From: JAZSQZ01 sp045538175
Lineage (GTDB): Bacteria > Bacillota > Clostridia > Christensenellales > UBA1242
Assembly: GCA_045538175.1 (NCBI GenBank)
Contig: JAZSQZ010000106.1
Location: forward strand, 1-20,338
Direction: 5' to 3'
DNA length: 20,338 bases
Shown here: positions 7,657-14,976 of the stretch, in pieces
Numbering within the stretch: the stretch's first letter is position 1
Layout of the letters: each line of letters begins with the position of its first letter
Notes under the pieces: model-generated
Database searches by the model: none
What the model saw: only the letters and a program-made list of their open reading frames with translations
Told to the model about the DNA's origin: nothing
Program-made: the position numbers and the translations under genes

Positions 7657-7685
7657 ATATTTTAACCTAAAACATCACATCTGTA
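7657..7685 (-). promoter_or_regulatory. Candidate promoter of the HExxH protein gene
   Basis: On the minus strand, TTTACA (about 7685-7680) is followed after 17 bases by TAAAAT (about 7662-7657). The -35 box falls in the loop and right arm of the palindrome at 7671-7698, and transcription would start only about ten bases before the ATG. It is plausible but close to the start codon. Confidence 0.5.
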
Positions 7686-7698
7686 AAGATGTGATGTT
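7671..7698 (-). terminator. Perfect 12-bp palindrome ending the metallophosphoesterase operon
   Basis: The arms AACATCACATCT and AGATGTGATGTT flank a TTAC loop; the first two bases belong to the upstream gene's stop codon. On the minus strand a short interrupted U run (UUUUAGGUU) follows, so it should act as an intrinsic terminator, though the tail is weak. It also overlaps the next gene's candidate -35 box, so an operator role is possible. Confidence 0.65.
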
Positions 7699-8869
7699 AA
7701 TTATTTATAGTTATCTCGTACTCTTTTCCTAAATTGTAATCATTTGTTTGTGCAAGTTGTGTTAAAGAAAACCTATTGCCTTCTTTTATTCTTATGAGTT
7801 GACCACCCCTTTGTTCTTTTTTGTTATGAATACCAATATATGCCAAATAATCTATCGACATACCATAGGATAGAGCTACCCCTTTATATAAATAAGTTGC
7901 TGTATTTAAGTGATCGTGACCACAAAATATTGCAACCGTGCTTCCAAGTTCTATAACTTTATCAAAAAAGGAGTCCTTATCATCAGGAGAACAAATACCT
8001 TCCCTAATCTCTCCGTGTACATATACTACGTCTTGTCCTAAAAGATAATCATTATATGCGTCGCTGTATGCTTGAATAGGAATATGTGTAAATAGAAATG
8101 TATTTATTTCGCTTGTTTGCTTATCATATTCACTTGCCAACTTCTTTATTGTTTTTTCATACCAATCGACTTGATCATCGTGAATTCTATCATATTTATT
8201 TATTCCATCAATATAATCGTTGGTATCCATAAAAACTAAACCAGAGTTAAAAGTATTATCATTATTTAAAACTTTAATTAAATAATTACCCTCTCCAAAA
8301 ACATCTTCTTCTTCCATTTCAAAAAGACAATGTTCATAAGACACGAACAATTTACCAAGCTCTTCTGCATTTAAATATACCAAACCCATATCTTCATGAT
8401 TGCCAAAATTAAGGGTCCAATATATTCCCACCTGCTCAAAAAACTCAGCTACTGCTTGAGCCTGTAACTTGTTATTTATTCCAAGTGTTAGGAAGAAAGG
8501 ATAACACAAATCACCCGTTACAACCACCAAATCTGGCTTAGAATTTGATATTATAGAATACATTGCGTCAAAAGCTGCCTTATCTTTTGCATATGTGCCT
8601 ATGCTACAACCTATGTGTGTATCCGTAAGTTGCAATACATTTATGCCTTCATTGTTGTCAATATTTTTAATAGTTTTTATACCATTTCCATCTTTTGATA
8701 TTTCTATATTGTGCAACGAGTTAACACGCTCATATTTTGAAATATCGTTAAAAATTTTTCTATAACCAATTATTGATATAACTGTTAAAACCGACAAAAC
8801 AAAAAAAACACTAAAGAGAATAATTGCAACAATTTTTGTGGATTTTTTTCTAAAAAATTCTTTTATCAC
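7697..8869 (-). CDS. Membrane-anchored metallophosphoesterase (calcineurin-like)
   Basis: This 390-residue calcineurin-like phosphoesterase probably hydrolyses a phosphoester outside the membrane. It has one N-terminal membrane helix (about residues 12-36) and then the five family motifs with their metal ligands: DTH (83-85), GDL (119-121), GNHED (156-160), THI (261-263) and GHDH (317-320). The substrate cannot be read from the sequence. I start it at GTG 8869 because AAGGAG lies six bases upstream of it. An in-frame ATG at 8911 would overlap the preceding dehydrogenase gene and has no good ribosome binding site. It is the last gene of the metG-tmk-SDR operon and ends in the palindrome at 7671-7698. 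Confidence 0.9.
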   Translation of the reverse strand: MIKEFFRKKSTKIVAIILFSVFFVLSVLTVISIIGYRKIFNDISKYERVNSLHNIEISKDGNGIKTIKNIDNNEGINVLQLTDTHIGCSIGTYAKDKAAFDAMYSIISNSKPDLVVVTGDLCYPFFLTLGINNKLQAQAVAEFFEQVGIYWTLNFGNHEDMGLVYLNAEELGKLFVSYEHCLFEMEEEDVFGEGNYLIKVLNNDNTFNSGLVFMDTNDYIDGINKYDRIHDDQVDWYEKTIKKLASEYDKQTSEINTFLFTHIPIQAYSDAYNDYLLGQDVVYVHGEIREGICSPDDKDSFFDKVIELGSTVAIFCGHDHLNTATYLYKGVALSYGMSIDYLAYIGIHNKKEQRGGQLIRIKEGNRFSLTQLAQTNDYNLGKEYEITINN

Positions 8870-8891
8870 ACTACTCTCCTTAATGTTATAT

Positions 8892-9632
8892 TTACCTAGT
8901 ACCACCATCAATTTTTATGATTTCGCCATTGATATAGTCAGCATCATCACTTGCAAGAAAATATACAAGTTTTGCAACTTCTTCAGGTTTTGCAAATCTT
9001 GCTTTCAAAATTCTTTCTTTTTCATATTTTAAGAAATCTTCAGTCAAGATATTTTCCATAGCTTCCGTCATAACCCAACCTGGTGCTACAGCATTTACAT
9101 TTATATATGGCGCAAACTGAATTGCAAGGTCTTTTGTTAAAATATTTAAAGCCGCTTTACTACAATCATAATCCATAGTAACAGGGTCATAACAATTTAT
9201 TGAATTATTTGAAGAAATGTTTATAATTTTTCCATATTTGTTGTCAAGCATATATTTTGATACAGCTCTTGAAACATTATATGCCCCAACAACATTTACT
9301 TCATATGTGTCCTTAAATGATTGCGCTGTTCTTCTTTCAAAATCACAATCTTCAAATATTGCAGCATTATTAACAAGGACATCAATCCTTCCAAATTCTT
9401 CAACAATCTTGTTTATCATCATATCAACTTGCACTTCTTTTGTAATATCGGCGCAAAAAGAAATAGCTTTTACATTATATAATTTTTTGACTGCATTTTC
9501 TAAATCTTCAGCTTTTTCTTTTGAAGTACAATAGTTTATGACAACATCGTATCCCTTCTCAGCAAATTCTAAAATAATCTTTCTACCAAGACCCTTTGCC
9601 GCACCTGTGACCAAAACTACTCTATTTCCCAT
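8892..9632 (-). CDS. Short-chain dehydrogenase/reductase (FabG-like)
   Basis: This 246-residue classical SDR is an NAD(P)H-dependent oxidoreductase of the FabG type. It has the Rossmann motif TGAAKGLG (9-16), NNAA (88-91), a serine in INISSNN (about 140), the catalytic pair Y155 and K159 in YDCSKAA, and the PGWVMTE loop (184-190). It ends DGGTR, like FabG proteins. The actual substrate is unknown. It is not in a fatty-acid synthesis cluster here, so I do not call it fabG. The ATG directly follows the stop of the upstream kinase-like gene (TAAATG), with a GAGAGGA ribosome binding site inside that gene. Confidence 0.93.
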   Translation of the reverse strand: MGNRVVLVTGAAKGLGRKIILEFAEKGYDVVINYCTSKEKAEDLENAVKKLYNVKAISFCADITKEVQVDMMINKIVEEFGRIDVLVNNAAIFEDCDFERRTAQSFKDTYEVNVVGAYNVSRAVSKYMLDNKYGKIINISSNNSINCYDPVTMDYDCSKAALNILTKDLAIQFAPYINVNAVAPGWVMTEAMENILTEDFLKYEKERILKARFAKPEEVAKLVYFLASDDADYINGEIIKIDGGTR

Positions 9633-10343
9633 TTAGTCCTCTCTATCAATTTGACAAGTTAAGCAATATGTTTCTAAAACCAATTTTTGAATTTCTTCAC
9701 TTATTTCGTCAATAGTTTTTATTCTTTTTGAATTATCATCAACACAATTTATTACATCATAACCATATCTTTTTGCAAGTTTTAGATATGTTTTTTGAGC
9801 ATTTAACAAATGCTCTGGATTTGCTTCGTGTTGATCTGCTTTTTCCTCTCTATTCTTTTTAAGTTCACAAGCATATTCATAAGGCATAAAAAGCAAAATT
9901 GTCATATCAGGTCTTGGAAGTTCTAAAAATTGATACTCAAGATGTTCTAACCAATCAATCATATCATTTTGTGCAACTTCGTCTGTAAGTTTTCCTGCTT
10001 GGTGTGCCATATTGCTTTCGACATATCTATCTAAGATAACATTTATACCCTTTGATAGAGGTTTTAAAATCTTGTCAATATTATAGATTCTGTCTGCTGT
10101 ATAATACAATGATGCAACCTTAGGGTCAACATTAGCAGCACCCTCTGGGAAAAAACCATCGCAAATATAATCCTTACCTAAATATGGACCACCAACAATT
10201 TTACCTGTTGGTGTGTTATACATAGGAAATTGCATTTTAACTGTTTTAATTCCATTAGCATTTAAAAATTCACACAATCTGTTTGATTGAGTTTCCTTGC
10301 CAGAACAGTCTGTGCCTTCAACAACAATAAGTTTGCCTTTCAT
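9633..10343 (-). CDS. tmk: Thymidylate kinase-like P-loop kinase
   Basis: This 236-residue protein is in the thymidylate kinase family, which phosphorylates dTMP to dTDP. It has a P-loop GTDCSGKETQ (10-19), the TADR motif (82-85), the DRY motif (105-107) and a lid segment rich in Lys/Arg (KKNREEKADQH, 162-172). It is slightly longer than bacterial Tmk (about 205-215) because of an insertion after residue 48 (GGPYLGKDYICDGFFPEG). The residue after the P-loop lysine is Glu17, not the usual Thr or Ser. The AGGAG site overlaps the metG stop codon. It is either the organism's main Tmk or a related nucleotide kinase; the family is clear, exact specificity less so. Confidence 0.85.
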   Translation of the reverse strand: MKGKLIVVEGTDCSGKETQSNRLCEFLNANGIKTVKMQFPMYNTPTGKIVGGPYLGKDYICDGFFPEGAANVDPKVASLYYTADRIYNIDKILKPLSKGINVILDRYVESNMAHQAGKLTDEVAQNDMIDWLEHLEYQFLELPRPDMTILLFMPYEYACELKKNREEKADQHEANPEHLLNAQKTYLKLAKRYGYDVINCVDDNSKRIKTIDEISEEIQKLVLETYCLTCQIDRED

Positions 10344-10351
10344 AATAACTC

Positions 10352-12358
10352 CTAATTATTTTCTTCTGTAATCAATTGAGATGGGTGTTTTTTAAAGAAA
10401 TCTTGTTTTGGTTCCAAGAATGTAGGAACATAGTGTTCAGGATTTTCAACGAAAGAATAAATTGGTTCATCGATTTTATCCCAACTAAAAACATCATCTG
10501 ATGCTTTTAAGAATTTTGCCAAGTTTTCGGTACCCTTAGGTGCAACAGGATGCAATAAAACCATTGCAACTTTAACCATATACAATGTGTTTATAATGGT
10601 TTGTTTTAATTTATCCAAATTACTTTCATCAACATTTGCTACCCAATATTTATTGATACTTCTAATAAAGGTATCAAGTTCATATGAAACCATATGTAAT
10701 TTTGTATCTGCCATAAGTTTTTCATACTTAATAGCAGATTTCATACAGTTAACTTTTATATCATTATCAACTTCACCAAAAGGAACTACACCATCAAAAT
10801 ATTTTTGCCATGTATAACATAATGTTCTTAATGTTTTGTTATATACATTTGTAAGAAGATTTCCTTCTTTCAATACAGGGTCAACATCTGTAGGTTTTGC
10901 GTCAGGGTTAAAAGCTTTAGGCATAAACGAAGCGGCATTGTTTCCGAGATTTAAACCAAGGAAGTGAGAACGAAGTTGTTCTGCTGTGTAGTACTTTAAT
11001 AATTCCATTGCCATTGGTGGTTTTATAGCAGAACTACTGCTAGCCTTTTGATTTAAGAATAAAAGGTGTTTGTTTGAAACCATTTGTGGAATTGTAAGTG
11101 CACCTTTAGGAATCTCTAAACTTGGATTTTTACCTTGCAAACACAACCAAATTGCATTTTGAACAGGGCCATAGAAATAAATATTGTCTTCACCCATAAA
11201 TTGATAAACTTTAGAATCTGGGTCGCACCACCACTTCTTCCAAGCATTGTCTTTTTCACCAATTGATTTAAGATAAGTTTTTGTAAAAGATATTGGTGCC
11301 CACAAACTTTCTGGCCATACCCAGAATGTCAAATCTTTTTCATTTGGAACAGGAACACCCCAAGTGATATTACCTGTAAGCCTAAAAGGAACCAAAGTCT
11401 TACCTGTTCTGTATCTAATTCCATTTTCAGTTAAAATATCACAAGCTTTTTCTCTATCTGTCAATTTATTAAATACAACTGTGATTGAACTTTTATTATT
11501 ATCTTCCTTAATTCTAAACTCTGGAAGTTTGCCCCTTACTTTTGCAAATTCAGCATCATAATCCTTTTTGATATATAATTCTGGAGCTTTCAAAAACTCT
11601 CTAATTTCTTTTATAACATAAGGTCTTGTAATAGAATTCTTTTCAAGATAGTTTGTCCATTCAATCAACAAGTCGGTACATTCTTCCAAACTAAAATACC
11701 AGTTGTTGATCTCTCTAAGTTCTGGTCTTTCGCCCGACAAAGTACTTATTGGATTTATAAGTTCTTTTGGCATATATTGATGTCCTAAATCACATTCGTC
11801 AGCATATGCTTTTTCTGATTGGCAATTTTCAAAAGGACAACGACCAACAACTTGTCTGCCGTTTAGAAATGTTTTTTGAATAGGATCATAAAATTGAAGT
11901 GTTGAAATATACTTTAACATCCCAGCATTTTTCAATCCTTCAAAAACTTCCTTACTTGTTTCTCTATGGATATCTTTTGCAGGTTCAAGTCCTGAAGCGC
12001 CATAAAAGTTAAGATCAACTTCAAAATCTTTCAAAGTTTTCTTTTGGATTTCATGATTATATCTAACATAATCTTCAATTGTTCCTTCAAAACCTGTTGT
12101 TTCTTTAGTCTTTCTGTAACCTTCCATAATAGGTGAACCATAGCAGTCAGTACCAGAAACAAAAATAACATTTTCCTTGCCAAGTCTGTCTCTCATAAAT
12201 CTGCTAAAAACGTCTGCTTGAACAAATGGACCACCTACGTGTCCGCAGTGCAAAGTTTTGTTACCATATGGCATACCACTTGTAACAACTACACGACTTG
12301 GAAACTTAGGACGATTTTCTATCATTCTTTTTAAAATTTCATCATTAAAATCTTTCAT
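10352..12358 (-). CDS. metG: Divergent methionyl-tRNA synthetase (class I)
   Basis: This 668-residue class I aminoacyl-tRNA synthetase is closest to MetRS, which charges tRNA-Met. It has an N-terminal catalytic start SGMPYGNKTLHCGHVGG with the HIGH equivalent HCGH (37-40), then FVSGTDCYGSPI (67-76). A zinc-knuckle region has C174, C179, C189 and H193, followed by MPKELINPIS as in MetRS. ITWGVPVP is at 331-338. An extra stretch of about 65-70 residues (about 255-325) precedes it. The KMSKS loop reads KASSS (438-442), losing the second lysine. The C-terminal half contains an anticodon-binding helical domain, but no Trbp111-type tRNA-binding domain is visible. A TATAAT promoter lies upstream and three genes follow in the same operon. 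Confidence 0.85.
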   Translation of the reverse strand: MKDFNDEILKRMIENRPKFPSRVVVTSGMPYGNKTLHCGHVGGPFVQADVFSRFMRDRLGKENVIFVSGTDCYGSPIMEGYRKTKETTGFEGTIEDYVRYNHEIQKKTLKDFEVDLNFYGASGLEPAKDIHRETSKEVFEGLKNAGMLKYISTLQFYDPIQKTFLNGRQVVGRCPFENCQSEKAYADECDLGHQYMPKELINPISTLSGERPELREINNWYFSLEECTDLLIEWTNYLEKNSITRPYVIKEIREFLKAPELYIKKDYDAEFAKVRGKLPEFRIKEDNNKSSITVVFNKLTDREKACDILTENGIRYRTGKTLVPFRLTGNITWGVPVPNEKDLTFWVWPESLWAPISFTKTYLKSIGEKDNAWKKWWCDPDSKVYQFMGEDNIYFYGPVQNAIWLCLQGKNPSLEIPKGALTIPQMVSNKHLLFLNQKASSSSAIKPPMAMELLKYYTAEQLRSHFLGLNLGNNAASFMPKAFNPDAKPTDVDPVLKEGNLLTNVYNKTLRTLCYTWQKYFDGVVPFGEVDNDIKVNCMKSAIKYEKLMADTKLHMVSYELDTFIRSINKYWVANVDESNLDKLKQTIINTLYMVKVAMVLLHPVAPKGTENLAKFLKASDDVFSWDKIDEPIYSFVENPEHYVPTFLEPKQDFFKKHPSQLITEENN

Positions 12359-12416
12359 AATACGTATTCCTTTATCATAGATTAAGTATATTATTTTTGA
12401 CTATTTTTGTCTAATG

Positions 12417-12439
12417 ATTATAAGGTTTTTAACCCTTAT
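12417..12439 (-). promoter_or_regulatory. Candidate promoter of the metG operon (-10 region)
   Basis: On the minus strand a perfect TATAAT (12422-12417) has a weak TTTAAA 17 bases upstream, just after the rpmB terminator. The leader to metG would be about 50 bases, with an AAAGGA ribosome binding site. No T-box or S-box element is visible in it. Confidence 0.6.
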
Positions 12440-12462
12440 TTTAAACAACTTTTTTGAAAAAA

Positions 12463-12487
12463 AAAGTAGGCAAAAACTGCCTACTTT
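12463..12487 (-). terminator. Intrinsic terminator of rpmB
   Basis: The inverted repeat AAAGTAGGC / GCCTACTTT (9-10 bp) is followed on the minus strand by a long T run (12465-12457), 24 bases after the rpmB stop. Confidence 0.9.
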
Positions 12488-12511
12488 GAAAAACAAGTAT
12501 AATAATAAAAA

Positions 12512-12709
12512 CTATGCTCTAACTATTTTCTCACTTTTCAAGCACTTTGTACAAATGTTTTTCTTTACAGGTGTACCATTTTCTACAACAGTGACTTTTT
12601 GAACATTAGATCTCTTTGATGTAAGAGTTCTTTTTGTCATTTGTGAACTTCTATAGCTTAGAGTACTTGCTCTCATGATTGATTTACCACATACTTCACA
12701 TTTAGCCAT
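12512..12709 (-). CDS. rpmB: 50S ribosomal protein L28
   Basis: This is ribosomal protein bL28, 65 residues, of the zinc-containing (C+) type. The zinc ligands are C4-xx-C7 near the N-terminus (MAKCEVCGK) and CTKC near residues 53-56. I start it at ATG 12709. AAGGAG lies nine bases before it, while upstream in-frame ATGs (12718, 12736) are too close to or before that site and would add residues foreign to the family. It has its own perfect promoter and its own terminator, so it is monocistronic, a common arrangement in Firmicutes. Confidence 0.96.
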   Translation of the reverse strand: MAKCEVCGKSIMRASTLSYRSSQMTKRTLTSKRSNVQKVTVVENGTPVKKNICTKCLKSEKIVRA

Positions 12710-12741
12710 ATTTACCATTCTCCTTAAAAAATACAAATAAT

Positions 12742-12769
12742 ATTATACACTACTTTCAAAATTTGTCAA
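12742..12769 (-). promoter_or_regulatory. Sigma-A promoter of rpmB
   Basis: On the minus strand both boxes are perfect: TTGACA (12769-12764), a 16-base spacer, and TATAAT (12747-12742). The rpmB start codon lies about 30 bases downstream. Confidence 0.88.
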
Positions 12770-12792
12770 CTAAAATATAGGAAAAAGTTTTC

Positions 12793-12821
12793 TTTACAAA
12801 AACCTACCTTTTTGATATAAT
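12793..12821 (+). promoter_or_regulatory. Sigma-A promoter of tRNA-Thr
   Basis: On the plus strand TTTACA (12793-12798), a 17-base spacer and TATAAT (12816-12821) precede the tRNA by 21 bases. It is divergent from the rpmB promoter. Confidence 0.85.
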
Positions 12822-12842
12822 TCACAACAGAATTTAATATTT

Positions 12843-12918
12843 GCTGATGTAGCTTAGTTGGTAAAGCACTTGATTCGTAATCAAAAGACCGAGAGTTCAA
12901 GTCTCTCCATCAGCTCCA
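12843..12918 (+). tRNA. tRNA-Thr (anticodon CGU), CCA encoded
   Basis: This 76-base cloverleaf has acceptor stem GCTGATG / CATCAGC, a D-arm GCTT...AAGC with AGTTGGTA, and anticodon loop TTCGTAA giving anticodon CGT (reads ACG, Thr). The T-arm is GAGAG-TTCAAGT-CTCTC. The discriminator is U, followed by encoded CCA, as in bacterial tRNA-Thr. The first pair of the anticodon stem is C27-A43, a mismatch; the other four pairs are intact. Confidence 0.96.
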
Positions 12919-12923
12919 ATTAT

Positions 12924-12949
12924 AAACTGCACATTGTTGCAGTTTTTTT
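12924..12949 (+). terminator. Intrinsic terminator of tRNA-Thr
   Basis: The 8-bp stem AAACTGCA / TGCAGTTT with a six-base loop and a run of seven T follows the tRNA by five bases. Its T run overlaps the stop codon of the convergent ADP-ribosylglycohydrolase gene. Confidence 0.87.
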
Positions 12950-13760
12950 AATCCAATTCGCCTTGTCTATTTATTGCTGTTATGTAATTTTCAACGTCTT
13001 TGAAAATTGTTTTAAGGTTGTCATCTAAGTAAGACAACCCTTTCATTCTTAAATCTCTTGTAACACCATAATATGCTTCAGCAATACTACCAGTGATACA
13101 AGCAATTGTATCGCTATCACCACCAATAGAAACTGCATTTCTAATTGCATCTTCAAAAGAAGTGCTTTCAAAAAAGCATTGCATAGCTTGTGGCACTGTG
13201 TTTTGACAATCGTAATAAGTTCCATAAGACTGCATTAAATCTTCTACAGTGAAATCAATTTTATAATAATTTTGATTTATATATTCTTCAATTCTTTCTT
13301 TTGACAATCCATTTGCTGCCAAAAATATTGCAGTTGCAACAGATTCAGCACCTTTTATTCCCTCAATATGATTATGAGTAACTGAAGTAACTTTATATGA
13401 CAAATCTTTAACTTGCTCAACAGTGGTAGAAATTAAACCGACACTACTTATTCTCATTGCGGCACCGTTGCCACAACTGTTATAAGGTTCAGGATTGTCC
13501 GATTTAACCCACTTCATAAAGTCTTTACTAAATCCTGCATTTTTATATTTTTTTGCAAATTCTCGCATATATTCAACCGTCTTTTCTTTTAAGTTTGAAT
13601 AATGCCCTTCGCAATCTCTAATTGCTTTTGCAACAGCCAAGGTTAAAACAGTATCATCAGTAAAACGACAATTGCCTTCAAAAAGTTCAAAATCTTTTGT
13701 TTTGATATTGTCTAATTCGTAAGCAGAACCAACAATGTCACCAATTATGGCACCAATCAT
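12948..13760 (-). CDS. ADP-ribosylglycohydrolase family protein (DraG-like)
   Basis: This 270-residue protein is of the DraG/ARH family, enzymes that remove ADP-ribose from proteins or small molecules using a di-magnesium centre. The key metal-binding segments are present: GDIVGSAYE (7-15), FTDDT (33-37), SCGNGAAMR (95-103), THNH (128-131) and GGDSDT (213-218). Length is typical. The natural substrate is unknown, and no ADP-ribosyltransferase or nitrogenase gene is nearby. A GGGGG ribosome binding site lies eight bases before the ATG. It follows the S1-domain gene by 20 bases, so the two are probably co-transcribed. Confidence 0.92.
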   Translation of the reverse strand: MIGAIIGDIVGSAYELDNIKTKDFELFEGNCRFTDDTVLTLAVAKAIRDCEGHYSNLKEKTVEYMREFAKKYKNAGFSKDFMKWVKSDNPEPYNSCGNGAAMRISSVGLISTTVEQVKDLSYKVTSVTHNHIEGIKGAESVATAIFLAANGLSKERIEEYINQNYYKIDFTVEDLMQSYGTYYDCQNTVPQAMQCFFESTSFEDAIRNAVSIGGDSDTIACITGSIAEAYYGVTRDLRMKGLSYLDDNLKTIFKDVENYITAINRQGELD

Positions 13761-13780
13761 ACTAAAATCCCCCTTTAGTC

Positions 13781-14878
13781 TTATTCTTTATCGCTATCTT
13801 CAACAAGTTTTACAACTTCAGGAACTTCTTGCATAGCCTTCAAACTTAAAGAAACTCTATTTTTCTCTGGGTCAATTTCAATTATCTTCAAGTCTAATTT
13901 TTGACCAACTTTTGCAACTTCGTATACGTTTTTAACGTAGAAATGTGATGCTTCTTTTACGTGTAAAATTCCTTCGATATCGTCATTAAATTTGATAACT
14001 GCACCGAATGGAAGGATTTTAACAACTTGACCATTTACAACATCGCCAACATTAAGTTTTTTGATTTTTTCTGTAATAGGATTTGGCTGAAGTTTTTTAT
14101 AACTTAAAGAAACTTTTTTATTTTCTCTATCAAGTTTTATAACTTTAAAACTGTATGTTTTGTCAAGTTCCAAAACAGTTTTTGGATCTGTGTTTTTGTC
14201 ATATGAGATTTCGCTATTGTGAACTAAACAGTCAACCCCATCAACATTTACAAATGCACCAAAATCTGTAAATCTTACAACTTTACCTGAAACAACTTTG
14301 TTTTCAAAAATTGCTTCCCAGAAAGCAGTTTCAATTGTATGTTTTTCGTTTTCTTCAAATGCTCTGCTTGATGCAACGATTTTAAATGTTGACAAATTGA
14401 TTTCTAAAATAATTACATCAATTTGTTTATTAACATAATTTTTAAGTTCATCAACTCTTCTTGATGAAATTTGGCTGTAAGGAACAAAGACTTCAAAGCT
14501 ACCAATATTACTAATAAGGCCACTCTTATTAAAGTTAGTAATAATGATTTTTGTTGCATCTCCAACCTTAAGGCCATTTACAACTTCATTACCCCATCTT
14601 AAGTAATCTGCTTTTTGTTTTGATAAGATAATCATACCACTTTCATCTTTTGTGTTTGTGATTATTGCTTCAAACTCATCACCAACTTTAGTTTCTGCAA
14701 GAGCTTTGTATTCTTCTTCATTTTTTGGAATAAAACCATCCTTCTTGCCACCGATATTAACAATAAAACCTGTGGTATTTTCTGCTACTACCTTAGCTTG
14801 GACTTTCGCACCAACTTTAAAATGTGTAAAAGTTTTATCAATTGTTTCTAAATCAAATTTTTCTAGTTCTTCACTCAT
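13781..14878 (-). CDS. rpsA: Four-S1-domain RNA-binding protein (ribosomal protein S1-like)
   Basis: This 365-residue protein consists of four consecutive S1 (OB-fold) RNA-binding domains at about 20-88, 103-172, 193-262 and 277-348. The last two are the most canonical (GKVVRFTDFGAFVNVDGVDCLVH; GQVVKILPFGAVIKFNDDIEGILH). This is the layout of the short ribosomal protein S1 of low-GC Gram-positives (about 380-400 residues), which binds mRNA and aids translation. It ends with an acidic tail (LVEDSDKE). A GGAG ribosome binding site precedes the ATG. A TATAAT box upstream suggests its own promoter, though plsC may read through. Paralogous S1-domain proteins exist, so the rpsA name is likely but not certain. 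Confidence 0.88.
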   Translation of the reverse strand: MSEELEKFDLETIDKTFTHFKVGAKVQAKVVAENTTGFIVNIGGKKDGFIPKNEEEYKALAETKVGDEFEAIITNTKDESGMIILSKQKADYLRWGNEVVNGLKVGDATKIIITNFNKSGLISNIGSFEVFVPYSQISSRRVDELKNYVNKQIDVIILEINLSTFKIVASSRAFEENEKHTIETAFWEAIFENKVVSGKVVRFTDFGAFVNVDGVDCLVHNSEISYDKNTDPKTVLELDKTYSFKVIKLDRENKKVSLSYKKLQPNPITEKIKKLNVGDVVNGQVVKILPFGAVIKFNDDIEGILHVKEASHFYVKNVYEVAKVGQKLDLKIIEIDPEKNRVSLSLKAMQEVPEVVKLVEDSDKE

Positions 14879-14905
14879 CGTATAATTCTCCTATAATATA
14901 CTTTG

Positions 14906-14911
14906 ATTATA
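14906..14911 (-). promoter_or_regulatory. Candidate -10 box upstream of the S1 protein gene
   Basis: A perfect TATAAT on the minus strand lies 27 bases before the start codon. The region 17 bases further upstream is only TTTTAA, so the -35 is weak. The 98-base spacer to plsC is almost pure A+T, and I see no convincing terminator in it. Confidence 0.5.
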
Positions 14912-14976
14912 ACAAAAAATACAAAAAATTAAAACTATTTTTTATTTAAAGTTTTAACTTTTTGTATTTAATAATA

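Noticed and set aside
12359..12416. Possible Met T-box or S-box before metG
   Set aside because: The leader is only about 50 bases, with no T-box sequence and no terminator hairpin.
12414..12602. Plus-strand 62-residue reading frame
   Set aside because: It runs through the rpmB terminator and antisense to rpmB; composition is not protein-like.
14912..14976. Possible terminator between plsC and the S1 gene (AAAGTT-AA-AACTTT)
   Set aside because: The stem is only six A-T-rich pairs with no clear U run beyond the generally AT-rich spacer.
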